Shown: positions 52,816 to 62,063 of the stretch, one piece after another
Layout: each line of letters opens with the position of its first letter
How positions within the stretch are numbered: position 1 is the stretch's first letter
DNA from: Facklamia miroungae
Lineage (GTDB): Bacteria; Bacillota; Bacilli; Lactobacillales; Aerococcaceae
Direction: 5' to 3'
Length of the DNA stretch: 64,000 nucleotides
NCBI RefSeq assembly: GCF_012396555.1
Contig: NZ_JAAXPS010000009.1
Coordinates: 1-64,000 of the forward strand
Made by a program: the position numbers and the translations under genes
Notes under the pieces: generated by a model
Databases searched by the model: none
Told to the model about the DNA's origin: nothing
Seen by the model: only the letters and a program-made list of their open reading frames with translations

Positions 52816-54387
52816 ATGTCTAATCATAATAAAACAGGCAGAATGATGGAATTTCTGCAAGGGTTGGGTAGAACTTTCATGCTACCCGTAGCCTTGTTAG
52901 CATTTATGGGTTTATTGTTGGGATTGGGTAGTGCTTTTACAAGTCAAGCTACCATTGAAACATTGCCTTTTTTAGATAATAATCTTCTGCAAGTATTATT
53001 TCGATTTATAACAACAATCGGAGCATTTGCTTTTTCATATCTTCCTTTGCTATTTGCAATCGCCATCCCTTTAGGATTAGCACGTGAGGAAAAAGGCATT
53101 GCTGCATTTTCAGGAGTGGTTGGGTATATTATCATGAATATATCAATCAACTTTTATTTGGGTGAAACAGCTTCTCTTGCAAATTCAGAAATGATGTCTG
53201 AAGCAGGTCAAGGAATGATTTTAGGTATTCAATCGTTACAAATGGGGGTCTTAGGCGGTATTATTTCCGGTATTATTGTTTGGAGACTACATACTAAATT
53301 TTATAAGACAAAATTACCGGATGCTTTTGCTTTCTTCTCAGGCACGAGGTTTGTACCAATCATTACTTCTTTGGTTATGGCAATCGTTGGTTTAATTCTT
53401 CCGATTTTCTGGCCATTTTTTGCATCTTTTATTCAAGGTATTGGTAAGGTGATTGGTAGTGCTGGTGTTTTTGGACCGTTTTTATTTGGAGCCTCTGAAA
53501 GATTATTATTGCCTTTTGGTCTGCACCACATCCTAGTCGCAATGATTCGATTTACAGATGCAGGTGGAACGCAAATAATCAATGGTGAGACTATTTCTGG
53601 AGCCTTAAATATTTTCTTTGCGCAATTAGAATCTGGCTTACAAATTTCAGGAGAAGCTACAGCTTTCTTATCTCAGGGGAAGATGCCGACCTTCATGTTT
53701 GGTTTACCGGGAGCGGCGTTAGCAATGTATCATACGGCTCTACCCGAAAATAGAAATCGAGTAAAAGGTCTGTTGATTTCAGGGGTTGTGGCTACAGCAA
53801 TTACAGGTATAACCGAACCGCTTGAATTCTTATTTTTATTCATTAGCCCACTCTTATGGATTTTTCATGTGATTATGACAGGAGCAGGATTTCTAGCGAT
53901 GTCTGTCTTAGGTGTTGTCATTGGTAATACTGATGGAAGCTTATTCGATTTTATTATATTCGGCGTTCTTCAAGGAACACAAACTCGGTGGTGGATGGTA
54001 ATATTTGTTGGTTTGATTTGGTTTGCAATTTACTATTTCTTCTTCAAAATGATCATACTTAAAAAAGATTTAGCCACACCAGGTCGTCGCTCTCCGCGTG
54101 TCAAAGGAACAAATTATACTACAGAAGAATTGAATTATGAATCAAATAATTTAGATTATAATGTAAAAGAAATGATTCATTCATTAGGTGGATCTGAAAA
54201 TATTAACTCTATCAGTAATTGTGTTACTCGTTTGCGTTTGTCCGTTAAAAATTCAGAAAATGTTGATTCACAGAAATTAGAAGATTTAGGCGCACTGGGT
54301 GTGATTAAATTAGACAATAATAACGTACAAGTAATAATTGGTACACATGTAGAATCGCTGAGACAAGATATTGAAAAAAATCTGTAA
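52816..54387 (+). CDS. PTS IICB component, glucose/maltose family (MalX-like)
   Basis: A 523-residue fused carrier: IIC membrane domain (residues 1-420, SGTRFVPIITSLV and GLPGAALAMYHTA typical) and IIB domain (about 430-523) with phospho-cysteine Cys469 in ISNCVTRLRLSV. A IIA of the glucose type must be supplied by another gene. The layout with a MalY-like enzyme resembles E. coli malX-malY, where the sugar is unknown or maltose/glucose-like. Ribosome site CGGAGG. It probably feeds a substrate sensed by the RpiR regulator upstream. Confidence 0.85.
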   Translation: MSNHNKTGRMMEFLQGLGRTFMLPVALLAFMGLLLGLGSAFTSQATIETLPFLDNNLLQVLFRFITTIGAFAFSYLPLLFAIAIPLGLAREEKGIAAFSGVVGYIIMNISINFYLGETASLANSEMMSEAGQGMILGIQSLQMGVLGGIISGIIVWRLHTKFYKTKLPDAFAFFSGTRFVPIITSLVMAIVGLILPIFWPFFASFIQGIGKVIGSAGVFGPFLFGASERLLLPFGLHHILVAMIRFTDAGGTQIINGETISGALNIFFAQLESGLQISGEATAFLSQGKMPTFMFGLPGAALAMYHTALPENRNRVKGLLISGVVATAITGITEPLEFLFLFISPLLWIFHVIMTGAGFLAMSVLGVVIGNTDGSLFDFIIFGVLQGTQTRWWMVIFVGLIWFAIYYFFFKMIILKKDLATPGRRSPRVKGTNYTTEELNYESNNLDYNVKEMIHSLGGSENINSISNCVTRLRLSVKNSENVDSQKLEDLGALGVIKLDNNNVQVIIGTHVESLRQDIEKNL

Positions 54388-54408
54388 TATCACGATAAGG
54401 AGTTAGCC

Positions 54409-55572
54409 ATGGATTTTGATAAGGTAAAAATTCGCAAAGGAACATATAGTACCCAATGGGACTATATAGAAGATAGATTTGGACATCCGGATCTATTACC
54501 TTTTTCAATTTCAGACACCGATTTTCAAGTGCCTGAAAATGTCCGAGATAGTTTAAGAAAAAGATTGGATCATGGGATATTTGGCTATACACGATGGAAC
54601 CACTCCTATTTTAAAGACTCTGTTCGAAAGTGGTTTAGTCAACGCTTTCAAACTCATTTAGAAAATCGAGAGATACTATACAGCCCTTCTGTAATGTACT
54701 CTATATCGAAGTTAATTGATATGCACTCAAATATCAATGAAGGTGTAATTATTCAAACACCCGTCTATGATGCCTTTTTTAAAACAATTAAGGCAAATCA
54801 GCGAAAGATTGTTGAAAATCCTTTAAATTATACAGATGGGTATTATTCGATTGACTTTAAAGATTTGGAAGTAAAATTAGCTGATGATGAAAATAAAATT
54901 CTCTTATTATGTTCTCCGCACAACCCCACAGGGCGTGTATGGACGGAAGAAGAGTTAAGTCAAATCGTGAGTCTATGTAAAAAATATAACGTTTATATTA
55001 TTTCAGATGAAATACATATGGATATATTGCGCAATGGTGTTCAACACAAACCGATTATTAAATTGGCCAAAGACAATGTTGCTCTAGTCAGTTCAGGCTC
55101 TAAAACTTTTAATTTTCCTGGATTAATTTATTCTTACGTAATTTTATCGAATAAAAATGATATAGAGAGGTTTAGTTTACGTTTGAAGGAACAAGATGGG
55201 GTAAGCTCAGCCAGTATCTTAGGAATGGAAGCTACAATTAGTGCATATAATAATAATTCTCAATGGGTCGATGAACTCAATCATTATTTAGATTTAAACA
55301 TAAAATTTATTAGTGAATTTATTAAAGAAAATTTTCCTGAAATGTATGTAGTTCCATCTGAATCTACTTACTTAATGTGGATCGATACTTCAAACTATTA
55401 TTTATCAATGGATGAAATTCAGCATCGACTAGTAAATATAGGAAAGGTAGCCATCATGGATGGCAGCGTTTATGGAGGTAATGGTAAAAATTTTCTAAGA
55501 TTAAATATTGGTTGTCCTAAACAAAAGTTAGTTGAAGGAATGAGAAGATTTAAAGTGAGTTTAAATTATTAA
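54409..55572 (+). CDS. PLP-dependent MalY/PatB family enzyme
   Basis: A 387-residue aminotransferase class I/II protein. The PLP lysine is Lys232 in SSGSKTFNFPGL, and the aspartate motif DEIHMDIL and CSPHNPTGRVW are clear. MalY/PatB enzymes are cystathionine beta-lyases; E. coli MalY also binds and inhibits MalT. Gene order (RpiR, IICB, then MalY) matches malI-malX-malY in concept. Here it may act as a C-S lyase or a regulator; activity is not proven. AAGGAG precedes the ATG. A terminator follows. Confidence 0.82.
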   Translation: MDFDKVKIRKGTYSTQWDYIEDRFGHPDLLPFSISDTDFQVPENVRDSLRKRLDHGIFGYTRWNHSYFKDSVRKWFSQRFQTHLENREILYSPSVMYSISKLIDMHSNINEGVIIQTPVYDAFFKTIKANQRKIVENPLNYTDGYYSIDFKDLEVKLADDENKILLLCSPHNPTGRVWTEEELSQIVSLCKKYNVYIISDEIHMDILRNGVQHKPIIKLAKDNVALVSSGSKTFNFPGLIYSYVILSNKNDIERFSLRLKEQDGVSSASILGMEATISAYNNNSQWVDELNHYLDLNIKFISEFIKENFPEMYVVPSESTYLMWIDTSNYYLSMDEIQHRLVNIGKVAIMDGSVYGGNGKNFLRLNIGCPKQKLVEGMRRFKVSLNY

Positions 55573-55598
55573 AAATTTGAAACTTCATCTGACGAACG

Positions 55599-55630
55599 AA
55601 AACCCCTCTCAGAATTTTGAGAGGGGTTTA
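55599..55630 (+). terminator. Rho-independent terminator
   Basis: AAACCCCTCTCA (55600-55611) pairs perfectly with TGAGAGGGGTTT (55618-55629), ending ATAATT. Confidence 0.85.
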
Positions 55631-56035
55631 TAATTATCTATCTTAATAGGGAATAGGATCTTAAAGGTATTTTGATAAGATATAAGTTTATTGGATAAGA
55701 CTAACTCCGTTTAGTAGTATGTTTGAACAAATCGGAGTAAATGAAAAGCGAATCAATATATCTATAACGACTATTTTTAATTTTTTAAAAGCAACCGATC
55801 TAATTTAGATGAATGTAATTGATAGAGATTCGATTTATAGAGTATAGTAAAAAATAAGAAAGAAATTTAATTAGGAAATCGTTAGAATCTAAAAAATTAT
55901 CGGATGTATTTTTACTACAGGGGGTGTTGCTTAAAAAATTCAACATTTTAAGTTGACTTAAAAAACTTTCGTTCAAGATTTATGCGTTACTAACTGTTAA
56001 TTTAAAACAACAAGTGAAAGACTAGCAAAAAGATA
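55631..56035. other. Intergenic, no gene seen
   Basis: About 400 bases of AT-rich sequence without a supported frame or repeat. Confidence 0.45.
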
Positions 56036-56075
56036 AAAGACCCGCTAAATTCCGACAGGAACTTAGCAGGTCCTT
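56036..56075 (-). terminator. Rho-independent terminator for the DUF378 gene
   Basis: Read on the minus strand, AAGGACCTGCTAA (56075-56063) pairs with TTAGCGGGTCTTT (56048-56036), T-run after. Bidirectional use is possible. Confidence 0.75.
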
Positions 56076-56107
56076 ATATAATATCTTTCTTAACTAGGAA
56101 TGATATT

Positions 56108-56329
56108 TTAATGTATATTATTTGTAGAATTATTATTTAAAATTGGACCAAAAAGTTTTATAGAATACAATGCGCTAATTCCAACTAATACATAAACAAT
56201 TTTAGCTAATAAGGTTGTAGAACCTCCAAATATAGTAGCAACTAAATCGAATTCAAATAAACCTACTAATAACCAGTTAATACCACCAATAATTAAAAGA
56301 ATAAAAGCTATTTTATCAACATTTTTCAT
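56108..56329 (-). CDS. DUF378 family membrane protein (YuzA-like)
   Basis: A 73-residue protein with two hydrophobic helices, matching DUF378: IAFILLIIGGINWLLVGLFE near the start and KIVYVLVGISALYSIKLFGP. Members are small membrane proteins of unknown role; B. subtilis YuzA is one. GAGAGGATGGTTTAA precedes the ATG. It stands alone with its own terminator, next to a cre-like sequence at 56398-56411 on the minus side. Confidence 0.8.
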   Translation of the reverse strand: MKNVDKIAFILLIIGGINWLLVGLFEFDLVATIFGGSTTLLAKIVYVLVGISALYSIKLFGPILNNNSTNNIH

Positions 56330-56546
56330 TTAAACCATCCTCTCATATTTTATTTTTACTAATTCTAATTTTATAGTAAATAGGTCTATAATTCAAAGAA
56401 AACGCTTCAATTTTTATTTTTAAAAATGTTAGCAAAACTAAATTTATAATATTCTTAAATATTTCTTGTCTGGAATAGGAGTCCTTTCAGATGACAATTA
56501 TTTATTTAAATAATAAGGCAACAAAATACTCATTAAAAATTTAAGG
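56330..56546. other. Intergenic, possible cre-like element
   Basis: GAAAACGCTTCAA (56398-56410), read in reverse, resembles an imperfect cre site. No gene. Confidence 0.35.
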
Positions 56547-56578
56547 AAAGACTAGCTACCAAATGTAGCTAGTCTTTT
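56547..56578. terminator. Bidirectional terminator
   Basis: AAAGACTAGCTAC (56547-56559) pairs perfectly with GTAGCTAGTCTTT (56565-56577). It ends the RpiR gene transcribed from the right. Confidence 0.85.
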
Positions 56579-56589
56579 GAAAATAAAAA

Positions 56590-57453
56590 TCAAGATTCAT
56601 TCTGTGGTTCATTAAATTTTGAAATGACCTTTCGAATTTTGGAAAGAGATTGGGCAGACCGATCTTGGTTTTGAAATTGATAGGCGATGTAAAGTGAATC
56701 AATGATACTCAGTTGTGAAATTCTAGAGGCTAAGGCTTCTGTACGATACTCTGCTTCGGATGAAACAGAAATTAAAGAAACATCGGCTAATTTTGCAAGC
56801 TTAGAGCTGGGATAACTTGTAATAGCTATAATTTTCGCCTTACTTTCTCTAATAATTTTTGTAATTTCAATGATTTCACGGGATTGTCCAGTGTGAGAGA
56901 TGATGAGGGCACAATCATTTTCTGTTAGGCGAGTCGCTTCCATCAATTGGACATGATAATCGGCATTGTGAAAAACATCCATTGAGGATCTTAGAAATTT
57001 ATGGTGACCATCTGCTGCAATGATTTCGGAACCACCAATACCAAATAAAAACATCCGTCGTGAGGTATTTAAAATAGAGACCGCACGAGTAAAGTCTTCT
57101 TCAGTTAATAATTCTTGAGTCAGAGTCAAAGTAGAAATATTGGATTTAAAAACTTTTTTTGCAATCGAAAACTCAGTATCATCTTTTGAAATGTTTTCGT
57201 GGATATCTTCGCTGCTAAATTCATTGGAGTGAATCAGTAAAGCGATTTTAAATTCTTTAAACCCACTAAAACCTAATTTTTTGGTGAACTGGAATATAGT
57301 AGAGTCAGCAACACCAAGATTATTTGCTATTTCACTAATTGTTTGGTGGCCAATTTTGGTTTTGTTTTTAATAATATAGTCAGCAATTGTTTGTTCAGTT
57401 GAGCTCATTTCTCGATACAATTTTTTAATTAATAATTGGATGGATTGTTTAAT
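56590..57453 (-). CDS. RpiR-family regulator with apparent ATT start
   Basis: An RpiR regulator with N-terminal HTH (TISEIANNLGVADSTIFQFT) and C-terminal SIS domain (LFGIGGSEIIA, ISHTGQSREIIEI). An ATG at 57408 or TTG at 57420 gives a shortened N-terminus without ribosome site. Extending upstream to an ATT at 57453-57451 adds residues reading KQSIQLLIKKLYREMSSTEQ, a normal RpiR start, with GGGGG seven bases before it; the full protein is 287 residues. The gene diverges from the PTS/uxuA operon and probably represses or activates it in response to a sugar phosphate. Confidence 0.75.
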   Translation of the reverse strand: MKQSIQLLIKKLYREMSSTEQTIADYIIKNKTKIGHQTISEIANNLGVADSTIFQFTKKLGFSGFKEFKIALLIHSNEFSSEDIHENISKDDTEFSIAKKVFKSNISTLTLTQELLTEEDFTRAVSILNTSRRMFLFGIGGSEIIAADGHHKFLRSSMDVFHNADYHVQLMEATRLTENDCALIISHTGQSREIIEITKIIRESKAKIIAITSYPSSKLAKLADVSLISVSSEAEYRTEALASRISQLSIIDSLYIAYQFQNQDRSAQSLSKIRKVISKFNEPQNES

Positions 57454-57540
57454 AGTACTACCCCCTTATTTTATGCAACGGTTTAATTCTTTAAGAATCA
57501 ATTTGATCTTTGATATAACTAAAGTTACCAAAAAAATCTT

Positions 57541-57597
57541 TTTTTGTAAAATGATTTGACATAGAAAATTTTTTTTCGTAAAATGAAAGCGGTTAAT
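57541..57597 (+). promoter_or_regulatory. Promoter with direct repeats and cre-like site for the PTS/uxuA operon
   Basis: TTGACA (57556-57561), 17 bases, TAAAAT (57579-57584). TTTTTGTAAAATGA (57541-57554) recurs as TTTTTTCGTAAAATGA (57571-57586), about three helix turns apart, as expected for a regulator such as the adjacent RpiR. TGAAAGCGGTTAAT (57584-57597) resembles a cre site over the start point. Confidence 0.6.
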
Positions 57598-57665
57598 AAA
57601 TAATAAACATTTAGATGTCATTTTAAATTGGCTGATTATTCAGGAATATGAAAGGAGATTTTTCA

Positions 57666-58664
57666 GTGGCAAATTTTAAAATAGCGATTGTCAATTCGAG
57701 TAGTTTTGGAAAAATTTTTCCAGACCATTTAAAGAGACTTGAAAAAGTGGGACCGGTTGATCATTTTAATGTCGATCAAAATATTCAGGGTAAAAAATTG
57801 GCAGAAAAATTGAAGGGATATAATATTATTATAGCGAGTGTAACGCCATTCTTTACTAAAGAGTTTTTTGAGAATAAAGATGAGTTACTATTAATTAGTC
57901 GCCATGGAATCGGTTATAACAATGTAGACATTGAAGCTGCAAGAGAGCACCATACGATTGTTTCAATTATTCCTGCTCTTGTTGAAAGAGACGCTGTAGC
58001 GGAAAATAATGTGAGTAACTTATTAGCTGTATTACGGCGGACGACTGAAGCCAATGCTAAAGTTAGAGAGGGGAGATGGACTGAAAGGGCTAGTTTAGTT
58101 GGTAGAACTTTATTCAATAAGACAGCAGGCGTTATTGGTGTTGGAAATACGGGCAGTGGTGTAGTAGAAATACTTAGAAATGGTTTTCGGTGTGAGGTTC
58201 TCGCTTATGATCCTTATAAATCAAAGAGACATATTAATAATTTTGGAGCTAAAAAAGTAGAACTTGATGAATTACTTGAATCATCTGATGTTATCTGCCT
58301 TTGTGCAAACTTAACGGAAAAAAATTATCATATGATCGCCACAAATGAAATAAGAAAAATGAAAGATAAGGTCTATATTTCAAATAGTGCACGCGGTGCT
58401 TTAGTCGATGAAGAAGCCTTGATTCAAGGATTGCAATCTGGAAAAGTAGCGGGATATGCTACAGATGTATTAGAAAAGGAACCAGGGGGTGCTGACCACC
58501 CATACTTAGTATTTGATAATGTTGTAATGACACCGCATACTGCTGCCTATACTATGGATTGCCTGCAAGATATGGGAGAAAAATGTGTGCAAGATGTTGA
58601 AAGGATTGTTGAGGGAAAATTACCTATTCGTTCGGTTCAAAAGGATAGTTCCTACATCAATTAA
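57666..58664 (+). CDS. D-isomer specific 2-hydroxyacid dehydrogenase
   Basis: A 332-residue NAD(P)-dependent oxidoreductase. The nucleotide-binding GxGxxG is IGVGNTGSGVVEIL, and the catalytic triad is visible as Arg in NSARGALVDEE, Glu in DVLEKEPGG and His in TPHTAAYT. Enzymes of this family reduce 2-keto acids or oxidise the D-hydroxyacids. I choose GTG 57666 with AAAGGAG seven bases upstream; ATG 57648 is itself inside that site. First gene of the PTS/uxuA operon, so it probably acts on a sugar-acid intermediate. Confidence 0.82.
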   Translation: MANFKIAIVNSSSFGKIFPDHLKRLEKVGPVDHFNVDQNIQGKKLAEKLKGYNIIIASVTPFFTKEFFENKDELLLISRHGIGYNNVDIEAAREHHTIVSIIPALVERDAVAENNVSNLLAVLRRTTEANAKVREGRWTERASLVGRTLFNKTAGVIGVGNTGSGVVEILRNGFRCEVLAYDPYKSKRHINNFGAKKVELDELLESSDVICLCANLTEKNYHMIATNEIRKMKDKVYISNSARGALVDEEALIQGLQSGKVAGYATDVLEKEPGGADHPYLVFDNVVMTPHTAAYTMDCLQDMGEKCVQDVERIVEGKLPIRSVQKDSSYIN

Positions 58665-58682
58665 TATAGGAGATGTTTAACT

Positions 58683-59783
58683 GTGTTTAATAATTTAACA
58701 GTAAAAGTAGGACCACAAGTATATCGTTACAATGTTAATGCAATAGATACAGTGCCTGAAGTATTAACAGAGTATTCAGCTGAAAGAGTTCTGATTGTAC
58801 ATGGAACCATTTCATGGCAAAAAGCCAAAGCAAAAATAAATTTTTTAGACGATGAGCGTTTTGAGTTTTATTACCATCAATATACAGGTGTTTGTAGTTA
58901 TGTTGGAGCTCAAACCATTGCAGATAAAGTTGAAAAGGAAGGAATAAGTTTTATAATTGGTGTTGGAGGTGGGTCTCTGGCTGATTTGGTGGGTTACTCA
59001 GCGCATTTAGCGAATGTTCCTTTCGGAATCATTCCGACACTTGCTAGCAATTGTGCACCTTGGACGCCGCTGTCTGTCATGTATAAAGAGACCGGAGAGT
59101 CGGAAGGTAAAACGGAACATTATTTGAGACAAGCTGCATTTTTAATCACAGATCCAGAGTTAGTCATTGATGCACCAGTAAAATATTTCATTGCAGGTTT
59201 AGCGGATACCATCGCAAAATGGTATGAGTGTGAATCCATTTTAAAGCAAGAACATTTACAAAATGATCCTTTTTTAAAACTAGGCGGCTATACTGCAAAA
59301 CTATCAAGCGAGGTGATTATTGAACATTCTGCTCAAGCTATAAAAGATATGGAAAACCAAGAGGTAACACACAGTTTTAAATACTTATCTGAAATAATAT
59401 TTGGAGTTGCAGGTTTAGTGGGTGGACTTGGTGATAAATTTGCTCGTAACGCTGCTGCTCATGCTATGCACGATGCCTTAGGGAAATATATTCCTGCGAG
59501 TCAAAAATTCTTACATGGCGAAAAAGTAGCATACGGCATATTTTATCAAATGGCTCTTGAACAAAGATGGGAAGAAATCGATAAATTAATGCCTTTTTAC
59601 AAGGAATTGAAATTGCCAGTTTCACTCCATCAAATGGGCCTTTACCCAGAAAATGAAGATACTTTAAATAAAATGGTAGAATTTATTGATTCCCTCGAAA
59701 AGGTCCATTTGATACCTGTTCAAATTACAAAAGATCGTTTATTTAAAGCCATTATTGATTTAGAAGACTATATACAGAAATAG
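58683..59783 (+). CDS. Iron-containing alcohol dehydrogenase family protein (HcxA-like)
   Basis: A 366-residue metal-dependent dehydrogenase. The NAD site reads IGVGGGSLADLVGY; metal ligands lie in GLADTIAKWYE (Asp), HAMHDALG (His) and LHGEKVAYG (His). ASNCAPWTPLSVMY resembles the HcxA/YbdH branch, which reduces 2-keto acids such as 2-oxobutanoate, rather than glycerol dehydrogenase. Start GTG 58683. It lies 18 bases after the hydroxyacid dehydrogenase gene, so the two may work in sequence on one substrate. Confidence 0.78.
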   Translation: MFNNLTVKVGPQVYRYNVNAIDTVPEVLTEYSAERVLIVHGTISWQKAKAKINFLDDERFEFYYHQYTGVCSYVGAQTIADKVEKEGISFIIGVGGGSLADLVGYSAHLANVPFGIIPTLASNCAPWTPLSVMYKETGESEGKTEHYLRQAAFLITDPELVIDAPVKYFIAGLADTIAKWYECESILKQEHLQNDPFLKLGGYTAKLSSEVIIEHSAQAIKDMENQEVTHSFKYLSEIIFGVAGLVGGLGDKFARNAAAHAMHDALGKYIPASQKFLHGEKVAYGIFYQMALEQRWEEIDKLMPFYKELKLPVSLHQMGLYPENEDTLNKMVEFIDSLEKVHLIPVQITKDRLFKAIIDLEDYIQK

Positions 59784-59799
59784 GAGGACATGAGAATAT

Positions 59800-60615
59800 A
59801 TGGAAACATTAACGATACTACAAAGTTTACTGATTGCCCTTTGGGTTGCAGCTGTAATGTCAAGATCGCTTCTAGGAGGGGCTACCTTAACTTTACGTTT
59901 CTCGCCATTAATGACAGGTCTGGTTGCTGGACTAGTAATGGGAGATGTAGCCCAAGCGATGATCGTGACCGCAGCTTTGCAATTAATATATATGGGTGTC
60001 TTTTCACCCGGAGGAACCATGCCAGCAGAGCCAGCTATAGCAGCGGCCATAGCAGTTCCTGTTGCATTACTAGGTGATTTGTCACCCGAATCAGCGATCG
60101 CTATCGCTGTTCCGGTCGGTCTATTAGGAAGTTATTTATACCAATTTAGATTCTTTATTAATACTTTTTTAGGAAAATATACTGACAGAGCTGTCGAAAA
60201 ATTAGATGAAGGTGCTATGTCAAGATCAATTATACTATTTCCTACTATTGCCTCGTTTGTTTTATTTGTTCCATTAGTTTTTATAGCTCTTTATTATGGA
60301 GCACCGGTCATTGCAGATTTGATCAATATGCTTGAAGGAACTATTTTTATTCATATTTTAGATGTCGTTGGTGGCGGTTTAGCTGCGATCGGTATTGCGA
60401 CCACTGTTTATGTTATTGGACGTCGTGATTACATGCCATTCTTCTTCCTAGCATATTTCATGAGTGTTGTCTTTAAGCCATTAGAAATTACAATGGTAAC
60501 TTATGCAATTTTCGGAATTATCATTGCTTTAATCTTTATTATGGCTAAAGGCAATAATAAGCCATCTACAGCAAAGGATACTTTTGGTGATGATGATTAC
60601 GATGATGGTTTCTAG
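59800..60615 (+). CDS. PTS IIC component, mannose/sorbose family
   Basis: A 271-residue membrane subunit with about seven helices, the ManY/SorA type (GVFSPGGTMPAEPAIAAAI is the family loop). It builds the channel together with the IID encoded 20 bases downstream. The C-terminus is unusually acidic, ending TFGDDDYDDGF; the IIA of this operon also ends in a run of aspartates. Ribosome site AGGAGG 12 bases before the ATG. The mannose family carries many sugars and amino sugars, so the substrate is open. Confidence 0.86.
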   Translation: METLTILQSLLIALWVAAVMSRSLLGGATLTLRFSPLMTGLVAGLVMGDVAQAMIVTAALQLIYMGVFSPGGTMPAEPAIAAAIAVPVALLGDLSPESAIAIAVPVGLLGSYLYQFRFFINTFLGKYTDRAVEKLDEGAMSRSIILFPTIASFVLFVPLVFIALYYGAPVIADLINMLEGTIFIHILDVVGGGLAAIGIATTVYVIGRRDYMPFFFLAYFMSVVFKPLEITMVTYAIFGIIIALIFIMAKGNNKPSTAKDTFGDDDYDDGF

Positions 60616-60634
60616 AATTTAAGGAGGTAAAAAA

Positions 60635-61492
60635 ATGTCAGAAATTACAAAAAATACCAAAATGGCACCGGAAGAAATTACTAAAAAAGATGTCACAAAA
60701 TCTTATTTAAGATGGCACTTTGCGAACGAGATTCCTCATTCATTTGATCGCTATTTGGCACCATCCTTACTATTTGCCATGATGCCGATTCTGAAAAAAT
60801 TATATAAAGACGAAAAATCTCTTAAAGCAGCCTATAAACGTCAGTTGTTATTCTTCAACACTCAACTGAGTTGGGGTGGTGGGGTAATAACTGGTTTAAT
60901 GGCTTCCATGGAACAACAACGTGCTCAAGAAGAATATAATAATGAAGAAATCGTAATGGAAGATGACTTGATGTATAATACCAAGGCTGGTTTGATGGGA
61001 GCCTTAGCTGGGATTGGTGATGCCATTGACTCTGGAACCATTCAGTATATTTTGATTGCGATTGCGATTCCTTGGGCACAACAAGGAAGTGCAATGGGAG
61101 CTATTTTCCCATTCATTACTTTTGCCTTATATCAGGTTCTCATTGGTTTATTCTTTGCACATCAATCATTCGAAATGGGACGTAGTGCTTCCAGCATTAT
61201 GGAAGGTGAAGGGGTTCAATCAGCTATTGATACCCTATCTGTATTAGGATTATTCATGATGGGAATTTTAGCTGGACAATATATCAAAGTGAGTTCTTCA
61301 TTAGCATTCAATCTATCAGGAAAAGAATTTGTTATTCAAGATTTATTGGATCAAATATTACCGGGCATCTTACCACTTGCTGTAGTGATGGGAATCTATT
61401 GGTTCTATACTAAGAAGGGATTAAAAGTAACGCAAGCCTTGCTATATCTAACAGGTATATTAATTGTTTTAGCTGCGATTGGAATTCTATAG
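60635..61492 (+). CDS. PTS IID component, mannose/sorbose family
   Basis: A 285-residue membrane subunit. The N-terminal soluble part with FANEIPHSFDRYLAPSLLFA (about residues 31-50) and the central WGGGVITGLMASMEQQR are family-typical. It pairs with IIC to form the carrier. AAGGAGG precedes the ATG. Operon position: second membrane subunit, 24 bases before the IIB gene. Confidence 0.87.
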   Translation: MSEITKNTKMAPEEITKKDVTKSYLRWHFANEIPHSFDRYLAPSLLFAMMPILKKLYKDEKSLKAAYKRQLLFFNTQLSWGGGVITGLMASMEQQRAQEEYNNEEIVMEDDLMYNTKAGLMGALAGIGDAIDSGTIQYILIAIAIPWAQQGSAMGAIFPFITFALYQVLIGLFFAHQSFEMGRSASSIMEGEGVQSAIDTLSVLGLFMMGILAGQYIKVSSSLAFNLSGKEFVIQDLLDQILPGILPLAVVMGIYWFYTKKGLKVTQALLYLTGILIVLAAIGIL

Positions 61493-61516
61493 AAATGTTT
61501 TAGAAAGGGGATAATA

Positions 61517-62023
61517 ATGGGTAAAGTTAATTTGGGACGTGTCGATGAGCGTTTAATTCATGGACAAGTGATGATTACACTCTCTCAAAAAGAAGGCGTG
61601 AATTCGATTTTTGTCGTTGATGAAAGTGTTGCTAATGATAAGTTTATGCGCGATTTATATCGAAGTGCAGGTAGTCGTACAGGTCAAAAAACGATCGTCA
61701 TTACGCCTGATAAAGCATTGCATTACTGGGAAGAGTACAATTTTAAAGATTATGAATGTATTCTTCTTACTAAATCGGTTAGTGTCATGCACGAGCTGAT
61801 CACACGTGGGATTGTGGTTAAGGAGTTAAATATTGGCGGGATTGCTCAGAAAGATCCTGAAAAAGATCTTAAGGTCACCAAATCAGTTTATTTGAATAAA
61901 GAGAATGCTTTAAAATTAAAAGAGTTAAATGAAGAGTACGGGGTTGAAAACATTTATTTTCAAGCGACCCCTTCTGCACCAAAAACAGATTTACCATCTG
62001 TTTTAAAGAATTTTGATCTATAA
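61517..62023 (+). CDS. PTS IIB component, mannose/sorbose family
   Basis: A 168-residue cytoplasmic phosphotransferase. The phospho-histidine is His15 in GRVDERLIHGQV, the diagnostic start of ManX-type IIB. It transfers phosphate from IIA (62990) to the sugar in the IIC/IID channel. AAAGGGG precedes the ATG. An uncommon gene, the M28-like protein, separates it from the IIA. Confidence 0.88.
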   Translation: MGKVNLGRVDERLIHGQVMITLSQKEGVNSIFVVDESVANDKFMRDLYRSAGSRTGQKTIVITPDKALHYWEEYNFKDYECILLTKSVSVMHELITRGIVVKELNIGGIAQKDPEKDLKVTKSVYLNKENALKLKELNEEYGVENIYFQATPSAPKTDLPSVLKNFDL

Positions 62024-62063
62024 TTTATCATTTTTAGAAAGTATAGAATAGGCGGATGAGAGA

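Noticed and set aside
59790-60077. Plus-strand frame overlapping the start of the PTS IIC gene
   Set aside because: The product is Arg/Ser-rich without any motif; the IIC frame is clearly the real one.
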